The notes under the pieces were generated by a model. The model made no database searches and was not told the origin of the DNA. It saw nothing but the letters and a program-made list of their open reading frames with translations. Shown one piece after another: positions 10,650 to 22,077 of a stretch of DNA of 64,000 nt. Source of the DNA: Cordia subcordata (lineage: Eukaryota > Streptophyta > Magnoliopsida > Boraginales > Cordiaceae); the NCBI GenBank assembly GCA_028554755.1, contig JAPTOF010000025.1, forward strand, positions 4,017,501-4,081,500, read 5' to 3'. Positions within the stretch are counted from its first letter, which is position 1, and each line of letters begins with the position of its first letter. The position numbers were made by a program, and so were the translations under genes.

Positions 10650-11278
10650 GTGGAAACATTTGATGAGATCTTAGCTAGTGTTGATTTGGAGTCATCTATT
10701 GGGGAGAATAAAGCATCAATTTCAAAGTTTTTAGATGGTAAGTCTCTTGGAGTTAAGGATTCTGGTGTTAAGAAGAATAGGCACTCCAAGAAGACATTTA
10801 AGGATGAAATTGATGAGCTTGAAATTGCGATCTATGGGTCTTTGGGTGTGTTTGATGAATCATTGTTGATACCTTCTTCTACCTACTAGGAAGTTGATTG
10901 AAGAATAAAGCATCAATTTCAGAGTTTTTAGATGGTAAGTCTCTTGGAGTTAAGAATTATGGTGTTAAGAAGAATAGCCATTCTAAGATGACACTTAAAG
11001 ACGAAATTGATGAGTTTGAAATTATGATGTATGGGCCTTTAGGTGAGTTTGATGAATCATTGTTGATACCTTCTTTTACCCTCTCCACTAAGAAATTGAT
11101 TGATGAGGTTAAGCATTTCTTTTATGAACATAAACCTTTCTTTAGTGTGAGTGAGCCCATTAAGATTAAATCCACCCTAGTGAGGAGCAAGAGTGACCTA
11201 GGCTTGATAATGTTATATCTTGTGAAGAAGAAGAGTTTAGAACTTCAACATCATTTACCATTAACCTTCCTTTTCTGA
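10650..11278 (+). pseudogene. Element A ORF broken by a 197-bp tandem duplication
   Basis: Two adjacent frames (10650-10889 and 10898-11278) encode near-copies of one segment: KASISKFLDGKSLGV / KASISEFLDGKSLGV, then DEIDELEIAIYGSLG / DEIDEFEIMMYGPLG, then FDESLLIPS. The nucleotide repeat is 10707-10903 and 10904-11100, exactly 197 bp apart. Because 197 is not a multiple of three, the duplication itself causes the frameshift and stop. No known domain was recognised. An open but broken frame continues to about 11490. Confidence 0.5.
10707..11100 (+). repeat. 197-bp tandem duplication, two copies
   Basis: The sequence AATAAAGCATCAATTTCA recurs at 10707 and 10904, and the copies run together to AAGTTGATTGA-like ends. 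By eye they are about 85-90% alike. Confidence 0.8.
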
Positions 11279-11564
11279 ATGTCGTTCCTACTCCCCTTTC
11301 CAATTCTATTGAGCCTCTCTCTTTAGAGCTCATATTTATGCCTTCTTGCATAGAACACTTTCATATAGGGTTAGAAAACACTTGTCCCATATTGCATGCA
11401 TTAGATCTATCTTTGACCCATGGAGAAAGTGTGTTCCTAGCCCTTGATTACGAGAAGAAGGCCACGGGGCTGTTAACTAGAGCGTAAGTGGGGCATGATC
11501 TTTCACGTGTGTGTGTACTGCCTTTCATATCTAAGCACATGTTCTCATTTGCTGGCTTAGCCAC

Positions 11565-11945
11565 TACAATTTTCTATTCTCTGGATTTGCAAGCCAAGGG
11601 TAAGCTCAGCCGCTATGGTCTTTTGTTCTTTGGATTTGCCAGCTAACCTTACCAGTCAGCCGGTAGCCCTTGGGGATTGGCCAGTTTCTCCTTTTAATCT
11701 TCAATCTTCATCTTCTATGCTTTCGGCCTCTAACGTTTAGCCCGTTTCTTTCTCGTTTAGGTTCGACCTATCCCAAAACTCACTTAAAGCACAAAATATA
11801 ACACTTAGTATAGTATTTATGCATCTATGTACAAATATTAATAATTATGCATGAACTCTATACTAAGTGCATTTATTTATGTTCTAAACACCCTAAAAAG
11901 TGTATGCAAGCAATATATACAAACATACACAAATCACAAGCATCA
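11565..11945 (-). repeat. Inverted Athila-type LTR start (right end of element A unit)
   Basis: Read on the minus strand from 11945, this begins TGATGCTTGTGATTTGTG and follows the first ~380 bp of the LTR at 7638, at about 80-85% identity by eye. Similarity fades near 11565. The flanking bases 11946-11950 are AAAGA against AAAGG on the left. A normal element would end in a direct repeat of the LTR, so the inversion is unusual. Confidence 0.75.
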
Positions 11946-11950
11946 AAAGA

Positions 11951-12350
11951 AAACACGCATTGTGATCAGGAACTCCCAATAAGATATCTCTAGAGCCAGG
12001 TTGACTTACCAACAACACAAGTAATCTCGATTAGGGTATGAACACCTAATCACCGACCATACAAATAGCATCGAGTGACACGCATCTACTTCTCCAAACT
12101 ATAAATAGAACCCCATGATTCCAAATAAGGGAACCCACTCTTTATAACCTTTCCCATTCCAAAAACCTTCCCTCTAGAGAAATGTTCTAACTTAGGCATC
12201 GGAGGTTCTTTGGTTGGTACCACACTAATGCCTAGATTTTCTTATTTTGTAGGTAACTACTACCAGAGATTCTATCAAGAAGTACTATCTAGTTCTTTAT
12301 GGGATCAATTATTATTGTTGTTGTTGTTGTTAAAATTTTTTTATTGTAGG
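11951..12350 (+). repeat. Tat 3' LTR, probable second part
   Basis: It contains AACTATAAATAGAACCCC near 12100 (TATA region), followed by a leader with CTTAGGCATCGGAGG and a CTTATTTTGTAGGTAAC end, as seen in Tat-type LTR U5 regions. It follows directly after the inverted LTR. I infer it is the continuation of 7384-7637. The 3' limit is uncertain; a GTT microsatellite lies at about 12312-12331. Confidence 0.45.
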
Positions 12351-12354
12351 ATCC

Positions 12355-13210
12355 ATTATGGCTAGTAGACCGAGTTGACATTATCTGTCATTGTTTTTCT
12401 ATTACACTAATCGCTGGGTCCATTATCTGATGACACCTCATCATTCAGGTGACATTAAATACTGCATATTTGGCAGAGTTATTCGAGCACCTGAAGCACC
12501 CAATGGTACATCAGACCTTGGTGGTAGCTGTGTTTTAAGGTTGTTATGTAGCTAGCTTCCATCAAGTTAGTCGTAGCCATATTACTATATTAATTGAGAG
12601 TTGGCAGTCGGAGACACACATCTTTTATTTACCTGTAGGAGAGGTCATGATCACATTTCAAGATGTGGCCGTATATTAAGGCATACCTATTATTGGTATG
12701 ATAGTCCCAGAACTAGACGCAATCAGTTAGAGGAAGAGCAAATGGGCTGATCTTATTCGGCAGTATATAGGGGTCAATGTGAATGAGGATTATATCTTGA
12801 ATGCTAAAATTAACATACCTTACCTGAGGCATTTATACTCCAAACAAGGTACTTCGAAGGATCTTAGTGAGGAGCGGGTTTGTCAATGAGCACATTTGTG
12901 GATTTTTTTCTTTTGCTGGATGTTATGGATTTTTTGTTTCTAAGTTGTCATCTCTTTTCAAACACAAATGGAAATATAGGTGACTTACCACGGTTAGACC
13001 ATCTGCTGGAGTTTGATGTCATTGGATAGTACAACTAGGGCACTATAGTACTAGCATTTTTGTATAAAGAGCTTTTTCGGGCCTACTTCGGAACGACAAA
13101 GGGCATATATGGAGCCATCACATTGATTCAAGTATTAAATTTGCTCATGTCCATATTCTTACATTTTGAAAAAGTCAACTTTTTATAATAATGTTGCCTT
13201 ATGATCCATT
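12355..13210 (+). pseudogene. Plant mobile domain (PMD/MAIN-like) remnant
   Basis: Translation in pieces gives ESWQSETHIFYLPVGEVMIT then FQDVAVY and GIPIIG around 12597-12700. This is the core of the aminotransferase-like plant mobile domain found in MAIN/MAIL proteins and in many transposons. Further pieces give LRHLYSKQGTSKD, a hydrophobic segment (FLLFLSCHLFSNTNGNIGDL, near 12920-12990), and TIVLAFLYKELFRAYFG near 13045-13100. Stops and probable introns (AG before 13226) separate them. The C-terminus is missing where Athila element 1 begins. Host MAIN-type proteins are nuclear and affect silencing; the transposon copies have no defined role. Confidence 0.65.
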
Positions 13211-13226
13211 CTTTTACGTGGGACAG

Positions 13227-13884
13227 GTTCAGAGCTTTTAGGGCTAGCCTAGGTTGAGTCTTCTTTGGCTTTAAATCCAGCCAATAGGTTTTCGGATAGG
13301 TTTAGTTGACCCTAGCGACAATAGGTCTTGGCTTTAAATCCAGCCAATGGTTTAGGTACTAGGGTAGGTTCATTTTAAGTCACCTAAGGAGCTAGTTAGT
13401 CACTCTTAAGGCCCTAGGTCATAAAGATCACGCCGTAGCACTAGGAGACGCTGCCTAGGGATGGACCCGCACCAAGTCCTAGGGGAAAATTAGGACACTA
13501 ATTAACAACCTAGCTAAGAGCAATCACCATAGTAAGCCATCATCCTTTAATCCTATAGCATCTGAGTATAGAACTACCCATTCATAAGTCGAAGTCACCT
13601 TAACACCTTTTCATTTGTTAGTCCCCCCTAGATTAGCCTGTTTCATTTACTTTCCATTCTCATAGTGTAGTTTTATTTTCTTACTCTCGAGCTCTCGTTA
13701 ATCCAAAAATCCCAATAATATGCTTAGTATAGGCTTTCTTTTTTGCACCTTTACGACACACAAGCATAGAATCTATTTTACCAACTAACCTTCCTGTGGT
13801 TCGATACCCATTCTCGCACATACTCTACTACACCGATCCGTGCACTTGCGGGTCTTTAGAGCTTACACTCGAGAGACGGCACCA
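13227..13884 (+). repeat. Truncated 5' LTR of Athila element 1
   Basis: It matches the R-U5 part of the element 2 LTR (51990-52652): two GGCTTTAAATCCAGCCAAT motifs (13268, 13331), the ATCACGCCGTAGC motif (13427), and the end ...CTACACCGATCCGTGCACTTG then GACGGCACCA at 13884. The U3 half with the promoter is missing. Confidence 0.85.
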
Positions 13885-13890
13885 AGTTCT

Positions 13891-13908
13891 TGGCGCCATT
13901 GCTGCGGA
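13891..13908 (+). promoter_or_regulatory. Primer-binding site of Athila element 1 (tRNA-Asp type)
   Basis: TGGCGCCATTGCTGCGGA follows six bases after the LTR end, at the same spacing as in element 2, with a few changes from the tRNA-Asp 3' end. Confidence 0.8.
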
Positions 13909-14020
13909 GACACGGTGATTTGCATTCTTTGCTTTTGTTCTTGATAGTTGCTTTACTTGTTTTCTTGCTTTTTCTTTATAGTTTGTTTCGCTTTTGCTTA
14001 TCTTATTTATTGTTTATATT

Positions 14021-14960
14021 ACCAACTTCGAGATTAAGCCAAATATGTTGGCCATGCTTCCTTCCTTAGGACTGCTATTATGACTTTCTCCCAGCATGAC
14101 TTAGAATCCTTTCATGAGGCTTGGAAGAGGTTCAAAGACCTTCTTAGACAATGTCCACACAACGGGTACGACAATCATGACCTATTGCAAAACTTCTTTC
14201 GAGGCTTCTATCTTTTGAGACTGATTGAGGCATGGGAGAAAATGGAGTTGATGGCTGAAAATTCTTTTCAAAACTTTACTATGGAAAGGTGTAGTCAGGA
14301 AGGTAATAGGAAAAGTGTTAGCGAGGTTGGAGCCTTTAGATTCAGCCGCTAAGGTAGATGCCTTGACAAATAAGTTAGATCAATTCATTTCCTAATCTCT
14401 TTCATCCCACGGTCATAGAACTAGTTCCATAGGTTCTTTGTCCGCCCCTTTAGTTGTTGAGGTTTGTGCATTGTGTTCTAAGTCGTCTCATGAGATCGTA
14501 GCTTGCCCTTTAGCATCCCAGTTTCCCGAGTTTATGAAGGAGCAGGTGTGTGCTTCTCAAGGTTATTCTCGTGAGTACAATCTATACTCAAACACATATA
14601 ATTCAGGTTAAAAGGACAACCCAAAATTTTCTTGGAGACAAGGTCAGCACAAGTCTAGTTCACATGCCAAAGCTCCACCTAAGCAGCAATCCCGTCCTCA
14701 ATATCCCCCAGGTCTTTGCCATATTAATTAGCCCCGTCTCACTAGTGCTCCTCAACCTCAGGCTTTACTTACTCTTTCTAGTAGCCAGCCTCCTAGTAAT
14801 GACATGATAAAGATAATGTAGTTCATTCAAAATCAGCAGCAGGAATTAGTAGAAAATAGAGAGCAAATGGCTAGGTTTGAGGCATAGATAAGACATATTG
14901 CTAGTCAATTGAGCGCTACAGACCCCAGGAAATTGCCTTCTCAACGGAGATGAACCCTAG
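14021..14960 (+). pseudogene. Athila element 1 gag, N-terminus deleted
   Basis: The leader joins directly to the middle of gag. Compared with element 2, the first ~110 codons and a further internal segment are gone (the junction after CTTCCTTCCTT near 14062). The readable part (14080-14352) has FHEAWKRFKDLLRQCPHNGY, YLLRLIEAWEKMELMAENSF, then frameshifts and continues with a zinc knuckle at about 14468-14509, CALCSKSSHEIVAC (C-x2-C-x4-H-x4-C, intact). Stops follow. Gag would package element RNA; this copy cannot make a full protein. Confidence 0.8.
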
Positions 14961-15045
14961 AGTCCAATCCTATTCCTCCACCAATACTTCTTATCCATCT
15001 TAGGCTCAGGCTAAGGTCGTCACCACTCTTAGGAGCGGTAGGATA

Positions 15046-15948
15046 GTGGATAATAGGGTAGAAGTTGACTTTGCAATGCCTGTACCTAGTGGTCCTTCTG
15101 AGTCTAGAGAGCCACATAGTAGCCCTATAAAGAAAGATTCACGAAAGGATCCTGGTGAGAGAATTGAGCCTATTAGAGACCATGGAGAGAGTAGTACTTC
15201 CCACCCCCATCGGGAAAGAAAGGAGTCTATTGACGATTCCCATGTGTCTAGAGCTGTTACACCTAGAGTTCCCTTCCCATCTGCTTTAGAGAGGCCCACA
15301 CCTATTGAGGATTCTAGGTTTTTCAAAATTTTAAAGCATCTTAAGGACCTTAAGTTCAATATTCCTTTGATAGATGCAATCATTTCCATTCCCTCATATT
15401 CTAAGTTCTTTAAGGATCTTTGGAAAAGGAAGCGTAGTTCATCGAACATTCCTAAGAAGGTAAGGCTTACGGAGAAAGTGAGTAGTATTTGTACTTTGGG
15501 CCTCCTACCCAAGATGAGTGACCTCAGAGCCTTTACTATTCCTTGTAAGATTAGAGAAACCCAGATTAATCATGCCTTGTTAGATTTAGGGTCTAGTGTG
15601 AATCTTATTCCCTACTCCGTCTATCAGCAACTAGGTCTAGGTGAGTTGTCCCCTACACATGTTACTCTTCAGCTAGCTGATAAGTCTGAGCGTAGACCTA
15701 GAGGTGTGATAGAGGATGTTATGGTCCAGGTAGGTGAGTTCGTGTATCCTGTTGACTTCATAATGTTAGATATAGATTCGGCACATGACTCTAGACATTC
15801 TACACCCGTTCTTCTAGGTCGCCCCTTCTTTGCCACTATAGATGCCGTTATTCATTGTAGGTCAGGGATATTAGAGATAAAATTTGGGAATTTGAGATCT
15901 ACTCTTAAGGTTGTCGAGTCAGTGAATAGGTCTGGTATAGGAGAATAA
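15046..15948 (+). CDS. Athila element 1 gag C-terminus and aspartic protease
   Basis: This 300-residue frame is the longest open one in element 1. Residues 1-90 are a Ser/Pro/Arg-rich linker. Residues 85-165 hold the conserved Athila block (FFKILKHLKDLKFNIPLIDA, then KVRLTEKVSSI). The protease is at about 165-290: NHALLDLGSSVNLIPYSVYQ has the active-site D-x-G-S with Leu in place of the usual Thr, as is common in Athila; then LQLADKSERRPRGVIEDVMV and LLGRPFFATIDAVIH. It would cleave the polyprotein. The frame has lost its connection to the broken gag upstream and ends at a stop before the RT linker. Confidence 0.8.
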   Translation: MDNRVEVDFAMPVPSGPSESREPHSSPIKKDSRKDPGERIEPIRDHGESSTSHPHRERKESIDDSHVSRAVTPRVPFPSALERPTPIEDSRFFKILKHLKDLKFNIPLIDAIISIPSYSKFFKDLWKRKRSSSNIPKKVRLTEKVSSICTLGLLPKMSDLRAFTIPCKIRETQINHALLDLGSSVNLIPYSVYQQLGLGELSPTHVTLQLADKSERRPRGVIEDVMVQVGEFVYPVDFIMLDIDSAHDSRHSTPVLLGRPFFATIDAVIHCRSGILEIKFGNLRSTLKVVESVNRSGIGE

Positions 15949-17040
15949 GATAGAGAATAATCTTTAGAGTTGATGTGATTGATTCGTGCATTGAAGACTT
16001 TGTAGAAAGGACTATGACTGATGGAGAAGATTTGAGAAAATTTGTGGAATTGTTGTCTAGCTTTGATTTGAAGACCTTAGAGCGGAAGTGTGTAGCTTCT
16101 ACATCCAAAGTTGAGATCTCTTTAATTGATAAGTCACTTGAGATTAATCTTTCTAGTCTTGATTCTAGTAATGTTCCCCTTGATGATGTTGAGGTTGAGA
16201 CCCCCTTGGTTGAGCCTAGCCCATCTTTAGAGCTCAAACCCCTTTCGATCATTTGAAGTATGCTTTCTTAGGCCCTAGTGAGACCCTTCCAGTTATCATA
16301 GCTTCTAATCTTTCTAGTGAGTATGAGAAGCATCTCTTATAGGTTCTTAGGAAACATAGAAAGGCTATAGGGTGGAAAATTGATGATTTGAGAGGAATTG
16401 ACCCTTTGGTTTGCATGCATCGTATTCACCTTGAGGATGGAGCCATTTCTTCTAGGGAGATGCAAAGGAAGCTAAACCCACACATGAGTGAAGTGGTTAA
16501 GAAAGAGATCATTAAGCTTTTAGATGCAGACATTATTTATTTGATCTCTAATAGTGAGTGGGTTAGCCCGGTTCAAGTCATCCTTAAGAAGTCTGGGATC
16601 ACGGTTATAGAGAATGAGAGATAAGAGCTTATCCTTACACGTACTCCTAAGGGGTGGAGAGTTTGTATTGATTATAGGAAGCTCAACTCCAAAACTAGGA
16701 AAGATCATTTCCCATTGCCTTTTCTAGACCAGATCTTAGATAGAGTAGTTGGGCGTAGCTACTATTGCTTTCTAGATGGCTATTCTGGATATAATTAGAT
16801 CCCTGTGTTTCTCGAGGACTAGGAGAAGACCACCTTTACTTATCTTTATGGCACTTTTGCCTATAAGAGGATGCCCTTTGGTCTATGCAATGCCTCAGCA
16901 ACTTTTCAGATATGTATGATGGCCATTTTTAGTGATATGATTGAGAGGCATTTAGAGATATTTATGGATGATTTGTCAATCTTCGGAGATAGTTTTGATG
17001 AGTACTTGAGTCACCTTTCTTTAGTCTTAGACTGATGTGT
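15949..17040 (+). pseudogene. Athila element 1 linker and reverse transcriptase
   Basis: A 93-residue acidic linker (15975-16256) leads to RT. RT landmarks in order: DDLRGIDPLVCMHRIHLEDG (16381 on), VVKKEIIKLLDADII, GWRVCIDYRKLNSKTRKDHF (about 16650), FLDGYSGYN, RMPFGLCNASATFQ (about 16870), and the FMDD box (16961-16972). Stops fall at former Gln codons (TAG at 16797 and 16820) and a former Arg codon (TGA at 17034). The catalytic FMDD is intact, but the chain is interrupted. Confidence 0.8.
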
Positions 17041-17860
17041 GGAAAAGAATCTAGTGTTGAGTTGGGAGAAATCTCACTTCATAGTGCAAAGAGGGATAGT
17101 GTTGAGTCATGTTGTCTTATCTAGTGGAATTCAAGTTGACCCAGCTAAGGTACAATTGATTGAAAAGTTGCCTGTCTCTAAGTGTGTTAAGGATGTTAGA
17201 TATTTTCTAGGGTATGTAGGATTCTACCGTAGGTTCATTAAGGATTTTAGCCATATAACGCGTCCCTTGTCTATGCTCCTAGCACAAGATGTTCCTTTTG
17301 AGTTTAATGATGAGTGCATTAGAGCTTTTGATAGGCTTAAATCTTTATTGTCTACATCCCCGATCATTTAGCCACTTGACTACAGTCTTCTATTTGAGGT
17401 TATGTGTGATATATCTGATTATGCAATAAGACCTATTTTAGGTTAACGGTGAGATGAGTTGCCCCATGTAGTGTACTATACTAGTAAGACTCTTGATGAA
17501 GCTTAAAAGAACTATACCATCACAAACAAAAAAAAAAATCTTTTAGCAGTTGTCTTCTCCCTTAACAAGTTTAGGTCGTACATCATAGGGTCCAAAGTGA
17601 TTGTCTACACCAATCATGCGGCATTGAGGTATTTGTTAGCTAAGAAAGAATCTAAGCCCGCTTGATTAGGTGGTTGCTCTTTTTTCAAGAATTTGATGTT
17701 GAGATCCAAGATAAAAAGGGTAGAGAAAATTTAGTTGTGGATCACTTTTCCCGTCTTGTTAGTGAACCTTCTAATGATCCATCTCCTTTTCGTGATTCAT
17801 TTCCTCATGAGCAATTGTTTGCCGTCTCTCATCACACACCTTGGTTTGATCATATTGTCA
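17041..17860 (+). pseudogene. Athila element 1 RNase H
   Basis: The RT thumb and connection (17039-17371: SSGIQVDPAKVQLIEKL, RYFLGYVGFYRRFIKDFSH) are open. The RNase H domain (about 17390-17640) is damaged: the segment equivalent to element 2's TKIELLAIVF reads [12 protein letters not shown], losing the catalytic Glu next to an inserted A-run (17527-17538), and YTDH has become YTNH. After this a frame at 17662-17985 gives DKKGRENLVVDHFSRL, the usual junction to integrase. Confidence 0.75.
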
Positions 17861-19030
17861 ATTATCTTGTCACAGGGCACTTTCCTTCCCATTGGGAGAA
17901 GAGAGAAAGAGATAGGTTCCTAGCACAAGTTAGGAATTTCTTTTGGATGATCCATATCTTTTTAAAGTGTGTGCAGATCAAATGATTAGCCGGTGTGTGC
18001 CTAAGGACAAGTTCGAAAGCGTGTTGAGTATGTGTCACGATGAAGGGTGTGGAGGTCATTTTAGCGAGAAGAAGACTACCGCGAAAGTCTTACAATGTGG
18101 ATTATTTTGGCCCACTCTCTTTAGGGATGCCCAAGAATATTGCAAAAAATGTTTTAGATGTCAACAATCCAGGTCCATCTCTAGGAGAAACATGATGCCT
18201 TTATCCCCTATTCTTTCATGTGAGTTATTTGATGGTTGGGGTATAGATTTCATGGGACCATTTTTCCACCTTTCTTTGGGTACCAATACATTTTAGTGGA
18301 TGTTGATTATGTGTCCAAATGGGTTGAGGCTATTCCCACACACACTAATGACCATAGGGTAATGGTAAAGTTCATTAAGGAGAACATTTTCTCTAGATTT
18401 GGAGTCCCTAGGGTCTTGATTAGTGATGGAGGATTGAATTTTCGCCATAGGACTTTAGAGGCCTTGTTAAGAAAATATTTGGTCACCCATAAGCTCCCTA
18501 CTCCCTATCACCCACAAACTAGTGGACAAGTAGAGGTGTCCAATAGGGAGATCAAGCATATTTTGGAGAAAACGAGTAGGCCCAATAGAAGAGATTGGTC
18601 TATTAGGTTAAATGATGATTTGTGGGCCTATTGTACCACCTTTAAGACTCCAGTTGGTATGTCTCTGTATAGATTGGTTTAGGGGAAAGGTTGTCACTTG
18701 CCAGTAGAACTAGAGCATAAGGCTTATTGAGCTATTAAAGCCCTAAACTTTGATTTGGCAAGAGTGGGTGAGAAGAGAAAGCTTGACCTAGCGGAGTTAG
18801 AGGAGCTTAGGTTTGAGGCATATGAAAACGCCAAGATTTATAAAGATAGGATGAAGAGAATTCATGATAAACATATTCTTAAGAAATCATTCTCTCCCTC
18901 TGATAAAGTTTGGCTATTTAAGTCAAGCTCAAGTCAAGATGGGATGATCTGTATGAAGTTTTGGTTGCCTACCCTTCCAGAGCGATCAAGATTAAGGACT
19001 TGAAGGATGGCCAAGAGTTGACAGTAAATA
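17861..19030 (+). pseudogene. Athila element 1 integrase
   Basis: The zinc-binding HHCC region at 18030-18170 reads CHDEGCGGHFSEKK, then EYCKKCFRCQQ. The core follows with GIDFMGPF (18238 on), SKWVEAIPTH, GVPRVLISDGG, and the PYHPQTSGQVEVSNREIKHI segment with the catalytic Glu, so the D,D-35-E residues are present. A frameshift lies near 18290 between overlapping frames (17943-18296 and 18236-18682), and stops at about 18680 and 18728 break the C-terminal part. The last block (18755-19003) carries [20 protein letters not shown]. It is near-complete in content but not translatable as one protein. Confidence 0.82.
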
Positions 19031-20485
19031 GGCAGTGCCTGAAGCATGCATATGATCTGAGCATGGCTTGTGTGGAAGTTTTAATGCTTCAGAATCCCAT
19101 ATATGGAGGTCGAAGATGAGTTGGTGTTCGCCTGGCTAACGGCGTGGTGGTTAGCGGTACTAGAAGGCAACCTAGGTTCAATTTTGCAATTTTGCACTTG
19201 TTTCATTTGCCTTTCTTTTTACTTTTCTTGCTTTTTCTTTCACCCAAACCAAAAGTACTAAATCCCAATTCTTGGTCCCATAAGATACACCATAGCTTAT
19301 TATTGCACATGCCAATGCAAATTTGCATAGGTAATGCTACTAACCTTGTTTTCTTTGAGTGTTTATGAATTGTAAGTTATGGAATTAGTAGTATGGTGAT
19401 TTATTATTGGCATGGAGAACTTTGAAGATAATACAAGGTTGTATCTATCCTTGCTCCACTTGTCTCCCATCCCGACCACCCATACTTGCTTTGCTATGCC
19501 AATTTGCTTATTTATATGCTTTACTTTATTTCCTTGAGGACAAGCAAAGTTTAGGTTTGAGGGTGTGGGGTTTGGTCTTATTGTATTTTATGTTTCCTTT
19601 AGGGTAGATGTGCATTATGTGCTTAAAATGATGAAAAAATTTTCGATTTTGATGCATGTAGAGTGTTTATTTCTTGGTTGATCATTGTGTTGGCTATCGT
19701 GATTGGCTTTATTGGTTGGTAAATATGAGTTGCATTGTGGGGTAGTGAATGGAGTGGACTAAAAACTGAGTTTTAGAGGGATACCCTTGAAAGTTATGGG
19801 GAATGAGGACTTTCAAGAACATCCCTTGTAGCCACCCATAGCTTGGTAGGAAAGAGTGAAGAAAGAAAGGGTTGTTAATGTGAGTGCCCTCCCTATGGTT
19901 GGTCCTTTTTCTTATGCCTAAGCCTTTCTTTTTCCTTGTTTTTGTGTAAATGCAATGCAAAGCATGAAAAATAAAAAAAATATTTAAAAAAGGAAAAAAA
20001 GGTGCAAAAATAAGAAAAGTTTTGAAAAAGAGAAAAAGCCAAAGGCACCAAAAAGTTTTGTTAATAAGTGCATAAGTGACACGATGTCAACTTAGCACAT
20101 GTTATCGTTATCATCTTTGCAGATATGTGAATAAGGCTTTTTATAAGCCAATGTGTTTGTATATTTTCTTTCTTCTTGTCTTTGAGGCTTTGTGCATGTT
20201 GCAAAGGCTATGTTAGTTGAGGGGGCACAAAATATCAACATCCCGAGTGTGTGAGTTAGATCCTAGGCTTGTCGTGGATTGGCTACTTGGGAAATTCCCA
20301 CAAGGAATGAGACCCCTTATGAGTAGAGATTTAGGGATCTCTCCACAATAGGAATGCCCCCTTCATGCTTCTTAGACTAACATTGATAGTGAGTCAATCC
20401 TTTAGGCAATCCATTGCATCAGCTTTAGAAATAAACTTGAGATTGGGCTTGCTTAGAGACAAGCAAGGAGAAGGTTTGGGGGTGT
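19031..20485 (+). other. 3' untranslated region of Athila element 1
   Basis: No coding was seen. After the integrase end comes GGCGTGGTGGTTAGCGGTAC then AGGCAACCTAGG, the block that follows integrase in the other Athila copies here. An A-rich stretch sits at 19970-20060. A purine tract (GCAAGGAGAAGGTTTGGGGG) ends at the LTR start. The same layout is present in element 2. Confidence 0.75.
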
Positions 20486-22077
20486 TGATGTGTTGTGTTT
20501 TTGTGTGCATTTACATTGTTAATTGCTTATGTTTAAGAGGTTTTAAGTGCTTATGAAGATGCATTAGTGTAGTACTTACGCTAAGATTAGGCTTAAGCGT
20601 AGACAATTGTATATAGTTGAGTTAAAAAGACAAATGTTACACTAATTGCTTGTTTTCAATGACATAGTTGAACTTTGGGTTAAAATCGAGATTGTACGTT
20701 GATGGGTGATAGAGATGGAAGATGTACGTGTCGAGGGGAGAAGATCGGAGGCCGAAAAGACAAAGAATGGAGGAAGAAAAACTTAGCCGGACGACCAAGA
20801 AAAAAGCCGATCCATCGACTAGGTCGACCAACCGCTCCAAAAAGTAACCAAAAATTGCCGGTCAAGTTCCTCCTTCAAGCCGATCGACCGACCACTCCAG
20901 ACAGCTACTAGAAAATGCCAGTCAACTACCCCTCCAGAGCCGGTCGACCGGCTAGATCAACCAGCAATGCGCGGAAATCTGTAAACGGGGCTTGATTTTA
21001 TAGAGAAAAGGGGCCTCGCACACACTCTATCACACATTTATCACCTTGAATCAAGCTCAATTTGGAAGATTTCCAACATTTGGATTCAAGTTTGCTCAAG
21101 GAATTTGTACAAGACTAGCTAGAATGAAGGGGAAGCTTCATAATCTCTCTTTCATTCTATTTATTATTATGATTGAGTAGATTTGTGTAAGGTGATTTAG
21201 CTTATGCAATGGGTAACTATATACTCTTATGATATGGGATTTGATAGCTTAATATATACATGTTTTGATTTTCTTGTTCAAATGGTTATTTTCTCATTCA
21301 TGTCTAAGTGTTTGATAAAATGCCTAAATGAGTAGCATGTGTATAGATTGAAGTCTATTGTTACTAAACACGTCTAATCCATACTATAATCATGTCTACG
21401 TGTTTATATATGGATGCTATGAAGTGGGTAATGCTTATATTTATGTCTTTATGTATGTTTGCATACCTAGTAGTGAATATGACTTCAATAATGCATACAT
21501 GTTGGTTTTTAATCACTTCTAGTGGTGTAATTCGAGCATGACGATATTTGGAAGTTGAATAGATCCCATTATTCACGAACACCTTGGCCTAAAACATGTA
21601 TAAATGTGCTAAGAAAGTCGAATTCTATTGTAGTGACCTTAGAATAACGGCACGATGGACCCGCACCGAGTCCTAAGGGGAAATTAGGACACTAATTAGC
21701 AACCCAGCTAAGAGCAATCACCACAATAAGCCATCATCCTTTAATCCCATAGCATCTGAGTATAGAATCAACCATTCATAAGTCGAAGTCACCCTAATAC
21801 CTTTGCATTTGTTAGTCCCCTCTAGATTAGCTTATTTCCTCTGCTTTCCATTCTCATAGTGTAGTTTTATTTTCTTGCTCTCAAGCTCCCGTTAATCCAA
21901 AAAGCCCAAAAATATGCTTAGTATAGGCTTTCTTTTTTACACCTTTACGACACACAAGCATAGAATCCACTTTACCAACTAGCCGCCCTGTAGTTCGATA
22001 CCATTCTCGCACATACTCTACTACATTGATTCGTGCACTTGCGGGTCTTTAGAGCTTGCACTAAAGAGACGACACCA
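20486..22077 (+). repeat. 3' LTR of Athila element 1, internally deleted
   Basis: It starts TGATGTGTTGTG and ends GACACCA at 22077. It holds the dyad-rich segment (about 20790-20965) and a TATA-like TTTTATAG near 20996. Compared with element 2 it lacks roughly 220 bp between the ATAACGGCAC and GATGGACCCGCACC sequences joined at 21651-21656. The lost piece includes the TTTAAATCCAGC motifs. A TSD cannot be tested because the 5' end of the element is gone. Confidence 0.85.

Noticed and set aside
15006..15512. Minus-strand ORFs opposite protease (also 54523-54912 and 55309-55764)
   Set aside because: They are antisense shadows of the gag-protease linker, which is poor in minus-strand stops.
20486..22077. 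A 5-bp target duplication for element 1
   Set aside because: The 5' LTR has lost its start, so the left flank cannot be compared with ACCAT at 22078.
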